From the NCBI GenBank assembly GCA_030544235.1, contig CM060484.1:15917031-15981030 (forward strand): a stretch of 64,000 bases of DNA, in the 5' to 3' direction. Below are positions 36,401 to 42,539 of the stretch, one piece after another. This DNA is from Lepturacanthus savala (Eukaryota; Chordata; Actinopteri; Scombriformes; Trichiuridae). The notes under the pieces are model-generated. The model searched no databases. It was not told the origin of the DNA and was given only the letters and a program-made list of their open reading frames with translations. The stretch's first letter is position 1, and each line of letters starts with the position of its first letter. The position numbers and the translations under genes were made by a program.

Positions 36401-39400
36401 ACAGTCTAGCATACTTGCATCATGTGGAGGTATATATATATCTTTGTGTATCTTTACCTGTGTCCTCATCTAGGTCCCCCTGTAGAGAGGAGTCCGTGTC
36501 CTCAGAAGAGGCCTGGCTCCTCCAGCTTATATTGCCCATCCAAGAAGCCTGAGATCGCACGGCTACTGACACTGATGTGAACACTGTTTGTATACTTAAG
36601 CCTCGTCAGGTCAGGCTGGCATTTTGGCACAGCTATCACTCAATAGCACTGCTGAGAGTTAGTCACAAAACATATTTGTTCCTCATGATCATTCTCTCTT
36701 GACTCAGCCACGTTACACAGCACTTCATAGAGGAAAGATGCTGCAAATAGAACTCGAGAGAGGGCAAGAGGAATTTCAAATGTGATTTTTTTTATTAAAT
36801 AATCCTTCTTGTAAATACAAGCAGAAAATCCTGAGGGGAACGTCTGAGTGAATTAAGCGGTCATCAGTGGTCCTGGAGAGGGTCCAATCCACAGTTATCT
36901 GGAGTTCAGATGTACTGAACAGTTGCAGGGAACTGAGGCCACCTGCTCTATGGTATGTAGGCCAACACACAGCAGTGAAATCAGGTGAAGCATCATCTTA
37001 AAGAGATAAATCTGAATACGACCTGTGAACGGAAGTCGCATTGAAATACATCCCAGGTCTCCAAAAGTAATCGCATCAGCGGTCTTTGGCTTCTCGGAGG
37101 ATGTTGCTGGCAGAAGAGCCTTCAAAATATTCATGTTACAAAGATCTAATTGCCATCACAGACGTAGCCCTGCATTGCTCATCGATAGCCTCCGTCCCGT
37201 CGTAACCCAACATGTGATCCCATCCATTTCTCCATTTGATATGTGCAGACACACGATTCCCATCAACCTTTCTCCACCCTTTCTTTCTTTCTCTCCCAGC
37301 TCCGTTCCCTCCCTCTCAATGCTTTCCCATACACAGTACACACACAAAAAAAACTAATTACAACACAGCCAAACCTATATGGGAAAAGAAAGCCTCTCAT
37401 TCTGTGGGAGAGGGAGGGTGAAATGCTTGTCGCCATCAAACCTCAAAATTGCAGCATGTCAAACCAAGACCCATAGCTTGCCCTGTGGAGCAGTGGGATC
37501 ACTCATCAGCAATGTGCACTAACCTAATCGTCAGGGGAATCCTTTTGTGACTTACTTATACTCTTGCTCAGAGTTTTGGTGAGTAAGGCATGTGGAGCTA
37601 TTTCTGCACATCAGACAGGAAGATATTTCAGTCTGAAGCAATGCAGTTGCCACTCAGCAAACACAAGGTCATCAAAATGACTTGCACTTCAGTGTTAACT
37701 CTCGGAATGCTTGAGACTGAACTCTTTGCATGATGGCTAAACTATTCCAAAAGCAAACACACAGATGCACACACTCTGCAGGGGGGCAGGGAAGCTAAAA
37801 TAAGGAAATGATGAATCGGTTCCGCTGTGACTGGCTACAACCATTGACTGTCCAGTAAGAGAGGAGTGTACGGGCTAATTATAAAACACTGTGCAACTCC
37901 CACAACTTTGTTACCAAAGCAGACATGCCAAAACTGTTGCGTCACAATCACATACGAATTCTGCAAGCACAAAATTGAAAATAACAAATGTTATTTGAAT
38001 TGAGGGATTTGTTTTATTTTATTCATGGAGTTTTGTTTTTATATACATGTTATTATAAAGGAGATATAAAAGAAAAACAAATTTCTTTGATTTGTAATAC
38101 AAGCATCCTGCTCAGTAGCAAGAGTGCATGCAAAATGTGAGCTTGAAAAATGTCTTCTCATCTTCAGAAAAACAGATTTTCATAGTCTGTAAAAACACAT
38201 AGTGCAAATATTCTGGCAGCAAGAGCAGAAATGGTTGCATTCAAGCCAATCGGTTTAAGAATTCCTCAAATATTTGTGTAATTTAAAACATCATACACAG
38301 GACACACCTATCTCAATAAAACAAATATGTATCTTTATTTTTCCACAGAAATGTCTTGCTGAAAGATGGAGGCAAGTTTTATTCTCCATGTTGCCTCCTT
38401 AAATATGTCAACTTTTTTTTTTTTTTTTTTACAAAATCTGACAATGTTGACAATGATAAGACTAATTTTAGGCATATTTTGTGTTGTATTAAATGTATCA
38501 ATGCCATTTTTAATTTCAACAGTAGAATCACTCCAAGGTGTCTCTTAACTGTGGTCATTAAAAGAAGTATGAACAACAAATACGCATACAAAGATTTTGA
38601 GTTGAAAAATATAGATGAGGTGTGAATAAATTGTGCAGCAGAGTCAGGTTCAAGTAACATATTAGAAAGATTAACAAATGTTGCCTCGGTTCTTTCCCCC
38701 TCATCCTTTGACGACACCTGGATAAACATCATTATATAGTCTTTTATTATTGCTTTGTGATTAAGTAACTGACCTTACCACCTTGCCTAATTGAGTGACA
38801 TATAAATTTTTTACTTGTTATAAATCTGTTATAAATCTTTTTATTTTACAATACAATTACCTTGAAAGCTTCCTTTTCTGAGTCTATTAAACAACTTACA
38901 CAGACTACATTGTGTGTGAACAAATAAACTCAGTCCCACACACTTCCATTTTCAGTATTCTCCACCCAGTGCCTTTTCCTTCTGAGGAAAGCATTGAGAT
39001 CGGAGTTTGGCTGTATGCTGTTGTTAGCTTTTCTGTTTATGGATTACAGTTTGTGCTGCCTGAGTGATGAAGTCAAGTGGGTGTGCACGCATCTAGAGAA
39101 TGGGGTTCTGCGTTGAAAAACAGACACAGGAACCACCCATTTGATTTCCTTGGATGCGACATCCAAATTAAGCTCCACAATACTCTAAACAGGTAACGTT
39201 ATGGGTGTGTTTACCCCCAAGAGAGGACAGGCCAGTGATAAAAGGACAGTATCCATAGTGGTGAGGGAGTATGTTGGTAATGGAGCTAGTGACTCTGGAA
39301 GAAATCCTGGCTATAAGTCTCCTGTTGTCCATGTGCGCATTGATAGACCTACTTAGTGTGTGTGCTATAGTAACCATTACCATGGTACATCCTATATATC

Positions 39401-41739
39401 CACACACAAACCTATGTGGCTGTTTGTGGCATACCATGGGTTGTTACTGATTGCCAATAACTTGTGTACCTTCGATAGTCACATCATTTAGTACCACGAT
39501 ACATTTGTGAACCTTTTAGGTAAAGTTTTTTTTTTTGTTTAAGACTTGGTGAAAATAACAGACTGCTATTGTTTAAAGTTAAACCAATGTTGTATATGCA
39601 CTATATTAACCCAAACTGGCTAAAATCTAAACAGTGTTTTTTAGTGTGTATGTTTAGTGTTCCAGATTTAGATTTTAACTTTATTTCATTTTCTCCAAAA
39701 GTCATCCTTGACTCAAGCTTTGAAAGGAAACTTCACCGCTGTAAATATGATTTCTTAAAACTAGGTCACCTATGTAATAGAAATGTGCAATTATTTTTTG
39801 AAAGAAAGCAAAAACAAGAAAACAGCATTTTCCTCTAGCTTTTCATGGTAAAACTGAGTCTTTTGGGAGACCTGTCTTTGACATGCCTTAAAAGCACAAC
39901 TACAGAAAATGAGGAAATGTAGTTCTCCCAGATCTCCATGGGCTTTTGCATAGGAATCAACTTGAAAATTGCTGAAGTTGTAGTGTGCTCTGTAATGTTG
40001 CATCTCCAGTGCCTACATGGACAAGTGTTTCCTTTTTAACACAATCTATTTCCACCAGTCTTCACACATTCCCTCCCTCTGTCAGAGGAAAAGGCTTAAC
40101 AGTCTGACACTGAAAATCGTTCTGCAGCGGGCATAGCTTCAGTGTAACCATGAGTCCCCAGCCTTGCCCCCACTTTCCATTTCACTGGCATCCGGCATAG
40201 TGTGTCCTCTGGGGACATATTTAGGATCGATGGATACATGCGGAGGAGAACAGAGATGACAGGCCAACAAGTGACCCAGCAAACACAACTAGGATGCCTG
40301 GGGAGGCAGGTCCACATGAGAGAATTGATGCTAGGGAGAAGTGATGGATTGAGCACATAGTGACTGACTTTGTTCCTTATGTACTCGCCTTTATCTGCTT
40401 TTAACTTATCAATGACAAAGAATGGACGAAAAAAATACACTGGCTGAGTTTTCATTTAGCCGTGACCATATGTAGTCATCTGTCTGCAAGACACGAAAGG
40501 AATCGGAAAGTTTTACGCCTATGAAGAATGACTGAGCTAGTGGTGGATGACACTCCCTCCCCGCCTGTTACTGGGAGTTGTGATGTGTGCGTGTGTCTGT
40601 ATGTGCGCTTTTACTGCAGGCGTCACAGGACAGGAGTGTGAATGTGTGTGTCCCTTTACTGCAGGCATCACAGGACAGGAGTGTGTGTCTGTGTGTGTGT
40701 GTGTGTGTAGCGAAGCAGGGAGACAGCTGCTGGAGTGGGATGCAAGTGTAGCTGGCGGGTATAAAGTTTCCTACCAAAAGCATACCGGAGACCACCCTGT
40801 TCCCCCCTCATACTCTCTGCTAAGCTTAATTTTGTATTTTCTTGTAGCTACCCTTAAAATAAACCCCTCATGTACACACATACACAAAAGCGTCAATGCA
40901 ACCAAATATGCCACGTGCACAATGCTGAAAATCAACACAACACACGCATGCACTACCACGCACTCACACGCACACACACACACAGAGACACAGACACACA
41001 CGAGTCTTGGGCGTAAACGCATTACAACTCCAGTAGACTGGGTAGCAGTGCAGCTAGCGCTAGTCAGTGAAAAGCTAACCGTTAGCCGCTGCTAGCCACC
41101 GCTACAAACCCATCTTTAAGGGTCGCTGGTGACCAGCTATAAAGCAGAAAAACAACTTCAACCAACACGTTTATTTATTTGTCTTACAATGTTTGTCCAC
41201 AGATTAAAAAAAAATAAATGTACATATATAATATATATATAAATAATCTTGAATGTTAGCCATCATTTCAAACAATCAAACCATCACCGTATATTTACTA
41301 AAAGCCGGTGAAGAACCATATAAGCTATGAAATGAGAGCAAATTTAAATGGTGTTTTTCTACGCTAGTTAGCCCACCGCATCTATGTTATCTCGGTAATT
41401 TGTCGGAGTTTAACGTTACAGGTCCGTTCACTAGGTTCTTTAAAGCAATTTGAGGCTCACATTAACTCAGCTAACACCAGCTAGCTGTTACGGTGACGCT
41501 TTATTTTACCAAACCGAGAAAAGAACAATCCATAAGGCCCAATTAAACCACCATATACACTGTATATACATGTAACCTGAAGACCCCCACCCCCTCTGTA
41601 TATAGCGGGTTTATCGGTGCATGGACCCCCACATTTAATCCACCGGAGCCCCGTGTGAGGAATACCGTTATCCGGTCTCCCGAGGTGGGAGTCTAGCCGG
41701 GCAGGACTTACCTTGCTTGCTCTCTATTTTTCCCGACAT
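139..41739 (-). CDS. rapgef1: rapgef1 (C3G), Rap1 guanine nucleotide exchange factor 1; spliced, 3' end outside window
   Basis: This is the cytoplasmic exchange factor that loads GTP onto Rap1 (and R-Ras/TC10 in the family literature) downstream of Crk adaptors, in adhesion and growth-factor signalling. The exons below encode, in order: an N-terminal helical region (RYFKTIVDKM, VYQSLANLIRW); a proline-rich region with five PxLPxK-type Crk-SH3 ligands; the REM domain (DILLVHATETDRK, LVLYCEAFLTTYRTF, NTFFVLVRVVDELC); and the start of the CDC25 domain (TLHDFRSHEIADQLTLLDAE, NLTQFTEHFNNMSYW). These match C3G, not RAPGEF2-6, which carry cyclic-nucleotide, PDZ or DEP domains instead. The shortest form totals about 2,600 coding nt here, consistent with a protein of roughly 1,050-1,100 residues once the missing C-terminus is added. 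All junctions are phase-consistent and I see no frameshift or internal stop. Teleosts can carry two rapgef1 copies; I cannot tell which this is. Confidence 0.97.
342..426 (-). CDS. rapgef1: rapgef1 exon 18 (CDC25 domain start)
   Basis: The acceptor is CCTAACAG and the donor is GAG|GTATGG. It encodes PGTLHDFRSHEIADQLTLLD, then AELFYKIE. This is the first helix of the catalytic CDC25-homology domain; E-x-A-x-Q-L-T-L-x-D is typical of RasGEFs. Confidence 0.98.
427..1217 (-). other. rapgef1: rapgef1 intron between exons 17 and 18
   Basis: AT-rich intron with standard GT-AG ends. I see no exon, RNA gene or clear repeat in it. Confidence 0.9.
1218..1403 (-). CDS. rapgef1: rapgef1 exon 17 (REM to CDC25 linker)
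   Basis: The acceptor is CCTTCAG and the donor is AAG|GTACGG. It encodes LVELTEDILKQLMDLVFTLV, then CNGELSLARVLRKNILDKVE and QKKLLRYTNSLKPLAARGVS. It is nearly identical to mammalian C3G and closes the RasGEF_N domain. Confidence 0.98.
1404..2295 (-). other. rapgef1: rapgef1 intron between exons 16 and 17
   Basis: Standard GT-AG intron, AT-rich. A short (AC)9 tract at 2255-2272 lies about 24 nt inside the donor end. Nothing else recognised. Confidence 0.9.
2296..2388 (-). CDS. rapgef1: rapgef1 exon 16 (REM domain), follows AT-AC intron
   Basis: With an AC acceptor at 2390-2389 the exon joins exon 15 as HYRYTRFCHSPDTFKKR, then VSKNTFFVLVRVVDEL(C) to the donor GTGAGT. A U12 branch-site match TCCTTAAC lies 11 nt upstream of the exon. 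An alternative AG (exon start 2367) would fit the phase only if a missing exon supplied the residues between HYR and PDTFKK. Confidence 0.93.
2389..4031 (-). other. rapgef1: U12-type AT-AC intron of rapgef1
   Basis: The 5' end reads ATATCCTTTT (4031 downward), a perfect start for the minor-spliceosome consensus ATATCCTTT. The 3' end has TCCTTAAC at 2406-2399, matching the U12 branch consensus TTCCTTAAC in 8 of 8 of its last bases, and ends CAAAGCAC at 2389. The branch-to-acceptor distance is about 11 nt, inside the narrow U12 range. Using these ends keeps the REM reading frame. The interior (about 2920-3800) looks repeat-derived, but I cannot name the family. Confidence 0.92.
4032..4116 (-). 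CDS. rapgef1: rapgef1 exon 15 (REM domain)
   Basis: The acceptor is CTTGACAG. It encodes DLVLYCEAFLTTYRTFITPE, then DLIKKLHYR, with AG left over. The downstream splice site is not GT: the intron begins ATATCCTTTT, the U12-type 5' consensus. Continuing without splicing meets an in-frame stop 30 codons later, so splicing here is required. Confidence 0.97.
4117..4488 (-). other. rapgef1: rapgef1 intron between exons 14 and 15
   Basis: Standard intron of 372 nt; nothing else seen. Confidence 0.9.
4489..4564 (-). CDS. rapgef1: rapgef1 exon 14 (REM domain start)
   Basis: The acceptor is ACTCCCAG behind a long T tract (17 or more T) and the donor is AAAG|GTACAG. It encodes NDDGPDVRAGSGDILLVHAT, then ETDRK. 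This is the first strand and helix of the RasGEF_N domain. Confidence 0.98.
4565..5265 (-). other. rapgef1: rapgef1 intron between exons 13 and 14
   Basis: Standard intron; a long A tract (4573-4590 on +) forms the polypyrimidine tract of the exon 14 acceptor. Nothing else recognised. Confidence 0.9.
5266..5371 (-). CDS. rapgef1: rapgef1 exon 13 (leads into REM domain)
   Basis: The acceptor is TGTTTTCAG and the donor is GAA|GTAAG. It encodes RQKSTESAGSDEEDVDELSL, then IDHKEIMSRLTLKQE. The EEDVDELSLIDH...RLTLKQE block is characteristic of C3G just before the RasGEF_N domain. Confidence 0.97.
5372..5701 (-). other. rapgef1: rapgef1 intron between exons 12 and 13, with repeat-like segment
   Basis: Standard intron. 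Around 5456-5615 the sequence resembles the GCTGAAAC...TTAATTCATCAGTCGAT dispersed repeats of fish, distantly related to the element at 43.1 kb. Confidence 0.75.
5702..5787 (-). CDS. rapgef1: rapgef1 exon 12
   Basis: The acceptor is GATTAG after a CTTTTCCCAC tract and the donor is AAAG|GTATGAG. It encodes ETITADDVLQDPAPQMPSTN, then SKEPLDKE(R). It is a poorly conserved linker, assigned by position and by phase continuity with exons 10 and 13. The CDS stays open whether or not the three cassette exons are included. Confidence 0.85.
5788..6750 (-). other. rapgef1: rapgef1 intron between exons 11C and 12
   Basis: Standard intron. It contains an imperfect inverted repeat (6547-6718) close to the exon 11C donor, and TGCATG hexamers on the transcribed strand at 6233-6238 and 5859-5864. 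Confidence 0.85.
6547..6718. repeat. Imperfect inverted repeat, arms about 40 nt
   Basis: The arms at 6547-6586 and 6676-6718 are near-reverse complements. The core TTCAGGATATGAATCAAT is matched exactly in the second arm, and CCATTT and CATCA blocks extend the pairing outward. The loop is about 90 nt. It may be a miniature inverted-repeat element. Confidence 0.8.
6751..6843 (-). CDS. rapgef1: rapgef1 cassette exon 11C, 93 nt (acidic, EYVNLYSS)
   Basis: The acceptor is TTCCCGTAG and the donor is AGA|GTAAGTAG; phase is 0 at both ends. The 31 residues start SECANDEGGEGEYVNLYSSS and end QANGELPLSLR. YVNL after acidic residues fits the pYxN consensus for Grb2-type SH2 domains. A near-palindromic repeat pair begins about 30 nt past the donor. 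Confidence 0.82.
6844..7365 (-). other. rapgef1: rapgef1 intron between exons 11B and 11C
   Basis: Standard intron of 522 nt; one TGCATG (7079-7084) on the transcribed strand. Nothing else recognised. Confidence 0.85.
7366..7512 (-). CDS. rapgef1: rapgef1 cassette exon 11B, 147 nt
   Basis: The acceptor is CCACCAATCACAG behind a T-rich tract and the donor is GCG|GTGAGC; phase is 0 at both ends. It encodes 49 residues starting SLDQVALTNATILDGSGGRP and including VCLPSESSLTDSLHTSA. No recognised domain; likely a disordered insertion between the Crk-binding region and the REM domain. Confidence 0.8.
8068..8096. repeat. (CA)n microsatellite
   Basis: An uninterrupted CA dinucleotide run of 29 nt inside the intron between exons 11A and 11B. 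Confidence 0.95.
8690..9000. repeat. Probable dispersed element with TACTGCATACT-type motifs
   Basis: Repeated GCAGTATG / TACTGCATAC words in both orientations and a GTGTTCAAAACAC edge resemble non-autonomous teleost repeats. The boundaries are approximate and no family name is assigned. Confidence 0.4.
9235..9264. repeat. (CA)n microsatellite
   Basis: CA run of about 30 nt with one interrupting G, intronic. Confidence 0.9.
9739..9900 (-). CDS. rapgef1: rapgef1 cassette exon 11A, 162 nt (Ser-rich)
   Basis: The acceptor is TTTCCTCCTCAG and the donor is ACG|GTGAGT; phase is 0 at both ends and the frame is open for 54 codons. It starts ASHSSSP with a serine run, then PSVAALEEAGSGLGLSMSVS and NSYLIGQASLTTPT. 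It lies between exons that are adjacent in the common mammalian form, and I take it as the first of the long (neural) isoform exons. Confidence 0.8.
9901..12132 (-). other. rapgef1: rapgef1 intron between exons 10 and 11A
   Basis: A 2.2 kb intron. Open frames near 10.3-10.8 kb have low-complexity Ser/Leu composition, and I see no supported exon. No repeat family recognised. Confidence 0.85.
12133..12335 (-). CDS. rapgef1: rapgef1 exon 10 (autoinhibitory segment and last Crk motif)
   Basis: The acceptor is CTCCTCCAG and the donor is CTG|GTAAG. It encodes ILQYMQFVEDYSEPQPSVFY, then IYEQRNKRFQEVYGFNDSFS and ends LPPALPPKQRQL. The YMQ...EDYSEP block corresponds to the human segment reported as autoinhibitory, and both Tyr and Met are kept. 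The end carries the fifth PxLPxK-type motif. Confidence 0.98.
12336..12922 (-). other. rapgef1: rapgef1 intron between exons 9 and 10
   Basis: Standard 587-nt intron, with CT-rich stretches on the + strand next to the exon 9 donor. Nothing else recognised. Confidence 0.9.
12923..13447 (-). CDS. rapgef1: rapgef1 exon 9 (large proline-rich exon, two Crk motifs)
   Basis: At 525 nt this is the largest exon. It opens NTENYDPDYDFLHQDLS and continues through a variable Pro/Gln-rich stretch. The motif APPALPQKKRRS is followed by RVLYERYPSQYDNLSEEEL, and the exon ends NPPPLPEKKSRH at the donor A|GTAAGTG. The two PxLPxK motifs are aligned with mammalian ones; sequence between them is much less conserved. 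The position I associate with regulatory Tyr504 of human C3G seems to be non-tyrosine here. Confidence 0.97.
13543..13729 (-). CDS. rapgef1: rapgef1 exon 8 (Ser-rich segment)
   Basis: The acceptor is TTGTGTAG and the donor is CTTG|GTAAG. It encodes QQDYEQEFLQRRFSGGSQSY, then GGDSPRLSPCSSMGKLSKSD and EQLSSMEQDSGQCSRNTSCE. It is conserved with mammalian C3G, and dense in Ser/Pro sites. Confidence 0.98.
13730..14168 (-). other. rapgef1: rapgef1 intron between exons 7 and 8, mostly a transposon copy
   Basis: Most of this 439-nt intron is occupied by copy 1 of the TTAA-associated element (13777-14103). Confidence 0.85.
13777..14103 (+). mobile_element. TTAA-associated MITE-like element, copy 1
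   Basis: It shares long stretches with the copies at 17.2-17.5 kb (opposite strand) and 42.5-42.9 kb: the CACTCAGTCCACAGAGAAAA region, AAAATGACCTGTTCTTTC, and an end reading ACGGGACCTTTAA. No coding capacity. The left end is degraded. Confidence 0.75.
14169..14283 (-). CDS. rapgef1: rapgef1 exon 7 (Crk-SH3 motif PPPALPPKKR)
   Basis: The acceptor is TCCAACAG and the donor is CAG|GTATG. It encodes PPPALPPKKRQSAPSPTRVA, then VVAPMSRGSSLPCSVHRQ. PALPPKK is the classical high-affinity Crk N-SH3 ligand of C3G. This segment is almost identical to mammalian C3G. Confidence 0.98.
14284..15778 (-). other. rapgef1: rapgef1 intron between exons 6 and 7, containing cassette 6A
   Basis: A 1.5 kb interval split by the 51-nt cassette exon at 14767-14817. 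Otherwise unremarkable; no repeat family recognised. Confidence 0.85.
14767..14817 (-). CDS. rapgef1: rapgef1 candidate cassette exon 6A, 51 nt
   Basis: The acceptor GGGTACAG and donor GAA|GTATGT bound 51 nt. In the phase set by exon 6 it reads RAQLSADAGQRRPSQKEN and joins exon 7 as KENPPPALPPKK. Skipping gives AELSPPPALPP, also open. Equal phase at both ends, good splice sites and an open frame all support a 17-residue cassette just before a Crk-binding motif. I do not recall this exon with certainty from mammals. Confidence 0.65.
15779..15937 (-). CDS. rapgef1: rapgef1 exon 6 (first proline motif)
   Basis: The acceptor is GTGTTCAG and the donor is AG|GTAATA. It encodes TVPSEMSLIEREPEVSN, an Ala/Pro-rich stretch, then DIPDEDVAPPKPPLPEAKM. 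PPLPEAK is the most N-terminal PxLPxK-type Crk-SH3 ligand. It ends in AG, so either the 51-nt cassette exon or exon 7 can follow in frame. Confidence 0.95.
16019..16107 (-). CDS. rapgef1: rapgef1 exon 5
   Basis: The acceptor is GTGAACAG and the donor is AG|GTGACT. It encodes ELVKLTIEKQEQPSPTTPNK, ending LPAVTVD. It leaves the helical region and enters the proline-rich linker. The introns on both sides are very short (114 and 81 nt). Confidence 0.96.
16222..16378 (-). CDS. rapgef1: rapgef1 exon 4 (N-terminal helical region)
   Basis: The acceptor is TTTCAACAG and the donor is AAG|GTAAAC. It encodes SALSSCHNRVYQSLANLIRW, then ADQVMLDGIDLEDKEN, ending VIKAVLDGVK. Length and motifs match the mammalian exon, with a conserved Cys and Trp. 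Confidence 0.97.
16379..18305 (-). other. rapgef1: rapgef1 intron between exons 3 and 4
   Basis: A 1.9 kb intron holding the best-preserved copy of the TTAA-associated element (17152-17520). Nothing else recognised. Confidence 0.88.
17152..17520 (-). mobile_element. TTAA-flanked MITE-like element, copy 3 (most complete)
   Basis: Flanked by TTAA at both ends. The termini are inverted: TGGTCCCATAT at the left and ATATGGGACTT at the right, with about two mismatches. 369 bp, no coding capacity. TTAA target duplication and short inverted repeats suggest piggyBac-type mobilisation, which is inference. Confidence 0.75.
18306..18484 (-). CDS. rapgef1: rapgef1 exon 3 (N-terminal helical region)
   Basis: The acceptor is TTTTTTAG and the donor is AG|GTAAG. 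The exon encodes KVSRLEEHEKEVVSALRYFK, then TIVDKMVVEKKVLEMLPGSA, and ends VEARIQH(S). These are conserved amphipathic helices of the C3G N-terminal domain, a region reported to contribute to intramolecular regulation. Its first residues follow EKPANK directly, without the longer linker I remember in mammals. Confidence 0.96.
18485..19059 (-). other. rapgef1: rapgef1 intron between exons 2 and 3, starting in a GT repeat
   Basis: The intron begins within a GT/CA microsatellite (19033-19059), so its 5' splice site is GTGTGTGCG. The middle carries a coding-like open frame on the opposite strand (18655-18939), for which I find no recognisable product. Confidence 0.85.
19033..19059. repeat. (CA)n microsatellite at exon 2 donor
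   Basis: CA run with one CG interruption, directly abutting the exon 2 boundary; on the transcribed strand it is GTGTGTGCGTGTGTG. Confidence 0.95.
19060..19205 (-). CDS. rapgef1: rapgef1 exon 2 (N-terminal basic region)
   Basis: The acceptor is CCGCAG before 19205. The exon encodes DSQRSHLSSFTMKLMDKFHS followed by the basic stretch PKIKRTPSKKGKQ, and ends STEKPANK in phase 0. The internal Met (FTMKLMDK) is a conserved possible alternative start. The donor GTGTGTGCG sits directly at the edge of a CA/GT microsatellite, which is unusual. Confidence 0.95.
27451..27482. repeat. (GT)n microsatellite
   Basis: GT/TG run of about 32 nt in intron 1. Confidence 0.95.
28017..28930. repeat. Probable dispersed element with internal hairpins
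   Basis: The left part has a perfect 12-bp inverted repeat (28030-28041 with 28053-28064), and the right part has GCAGTGTTTCCCACAGACCA, a phrase common in fish repeats. Boundaries and family are uncertain. Confidence 0.35.
30895..31115. repeat. Repeat-like AT-rich segment (GCTGAAA...GATTAATTAAGCAAATAAC)
   Basis: It starts with AAAGCTGAAATGATCA and ends with ACAGACGATTAATTAAGC, resembling the regulo-dispersed GCTGAAAC/GATTAATC teleost family. Degraded copy. Confidence 0.35.
34500..34625. repeat. Short dispersed-repeat fragment
   Basis: CGCATTTAAAAACAACTG followed by AGACCAAAGTGCTGTACAGA matches a widespread teleost repeat phrase as I remember it. No family name assigned. Confidence 0.4.
36458..36539 (-). 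CDS. rapgef1: rapgef1 alternative first exon 1b (MGNISWRSQ...)
   Basis: An ATG at 36539-36537 opens 27 codons (starting MGNISWRSQASSED, ending GDLDEDT) plus one base, followed by the donor GTAAAGATA. The phase is identical to exon 1a, and joining to exon 2 gives EDTDSQRSHL, matching the DTDSQRSH N-terminus of one mammalian isoform. The segment is acidic and serine-rich. No in-frame stop was seen for about 60 nt upstream, so a longer start is possible. It implies a second promoter within intron 1. The glycine at position 2 does not fit the myristoylation consensus well, because Trp stands at position 6. Confidence 0.7.
40606..40700. repeat. Tandem duplication of about 46 nt
   Basis: TTTACTGCAGGC(G/A)TCACAGG followed by ACAGGAGTGTG occurs twice in succession (from 40610 and from 40656), with GT-rich spacers. 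The duplicate copies differ by few bases. Confidence 0.85.
41712..41739 (-). CDS. rapgef1: rapgef1 exon 1a, coding part (MSGKIESKQ)
   Basis: The ATG at 41739-41737 has A at -3 and is the first in-frame start after a TAA at 41793-41791, 17 codons upstream. The exon gives MSGKIESKQ plus one base, then a GTAAG donor at 41711. The split codon joins exon 2 as Asp, giving KQDSQRSHLSSF. The start matches a known mammalian C3G N-terminus as I remember it. Confidence 0.9.
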
Positions 41740-42070
41740 TTTCGTAGCCAGCAGCAGCAGCTGTGATCCTACTCGCAGTTCAACAAAACCTTAGCCACAG
41801 ACGAGCCTCTCCCGATTATTCCCTCATTTTCGATACACTGTTGTGTCCATGAGATGATTCCACCGGGGTGTATATGATATATTTAGAGGCCACACACATT
41901 GGTACGGTCAAAAAAACAAACTGTCTCAGTCCGTCTCCGGGAGATTTTCACTGGATACACACATACACACACACACAGCACACACGGTAATGTGCTGGAC
42001 CGGGCAGAGGTAATGCAGCGTAACAGCGACCCCGTGCGGCAGGAATTAGCCATGTCCATCTGTCAACAAG
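41740..42070 (-). promoter_or_regulatory. rapgef1: Probable 5' UTR and promoter region of rapgef1
   Basis: It lies directly upstream of the exon 1a start and contains the in-frame TAA at 41791-41793. CpG dinucleotides are noticeably denser from about 41.6 to 42.06 kb than in the surrounding AT-rich DNA. No TATA box stands out, so a dispersed-start promoter is likely. The transcription start is not determined. Confidence 0.45.
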
Positions 42071-42112
42071 AGGATGGGCGTGTTTCAAATGACAGCTTTA
42101 GTTACTTTGGTT

Positions 42113-42141
42113 TCTATCTATCTATCTATCTATCTATCTAT
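42113..42141. repeat. (TCTA)n microsatellite
   Basis: About seven TCTA units just upstream of the promoter region. Confidence 0.95.
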
Positions 42142-42539
42142 TAATTTGCTGCTCTTTTCTTTTTTAATTCCCTATTAATTTTGTTTAAAAGGTCCACATT
42201 TGATAAAATAAAACATTAAAATGTGCTCATATGTATTAAGTGATTAAAAACTAGCACTGTAAGATACTATAATAATATAACAGTCTGGATAATGAGTACA
42301 CTTCTGTACTTTTACTAAAGTAACATGCTCAATTCAGGACTTCAATACTTGTTATTGAATACTGAGATTGCAAGAAAGGGATTTGGTACATATGGAGTTA
42401 GTAGATTATATAAATAATTAAGAGACTAACTATTCAAGGCTTTAAAAACAAGCAGTACAATCTGTCAGTAAAATCAATTCTAAAACTTACATGTAACCAG
42501 TGGTAAGGACTGGTGTAATATATTCATGTTAAGTGAATA

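Larger units (their letters stand above)
19206..41711 (-). other. rapgef1: rapgef1 intron 1 (22.5 kb), contains alternative exon 1b
   Basis: This long first intron runs from the exon 1a donor to the exon 2 acceptor. Besides exon 1b (36458-36539) it holds repeat-like segments near 28.0-28.9, 30.9-31.1 and 34.5-34.6 kb, a GT microsatellite at 27451-27482, homopolymer tracts, and a tandem duplication near 40.6 kb. No other coding exon could be supported. Enhancers are likely in an intron of this kind but cannot be called from sequence alone. Confidence 0.85.

Noticed and set aside
36537..36539. N-myristoylation of the MGN start of exon 1b.
   Set aside because: Trp at position 6 conflicts with the usual small-residue requirement, so no lipidation is claimed.
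40547..41095. 182-codon + strand open frame rich in Cys and Val.
   Set aside because: It is a translation of GT/CA repeats and the local tandem duplication.
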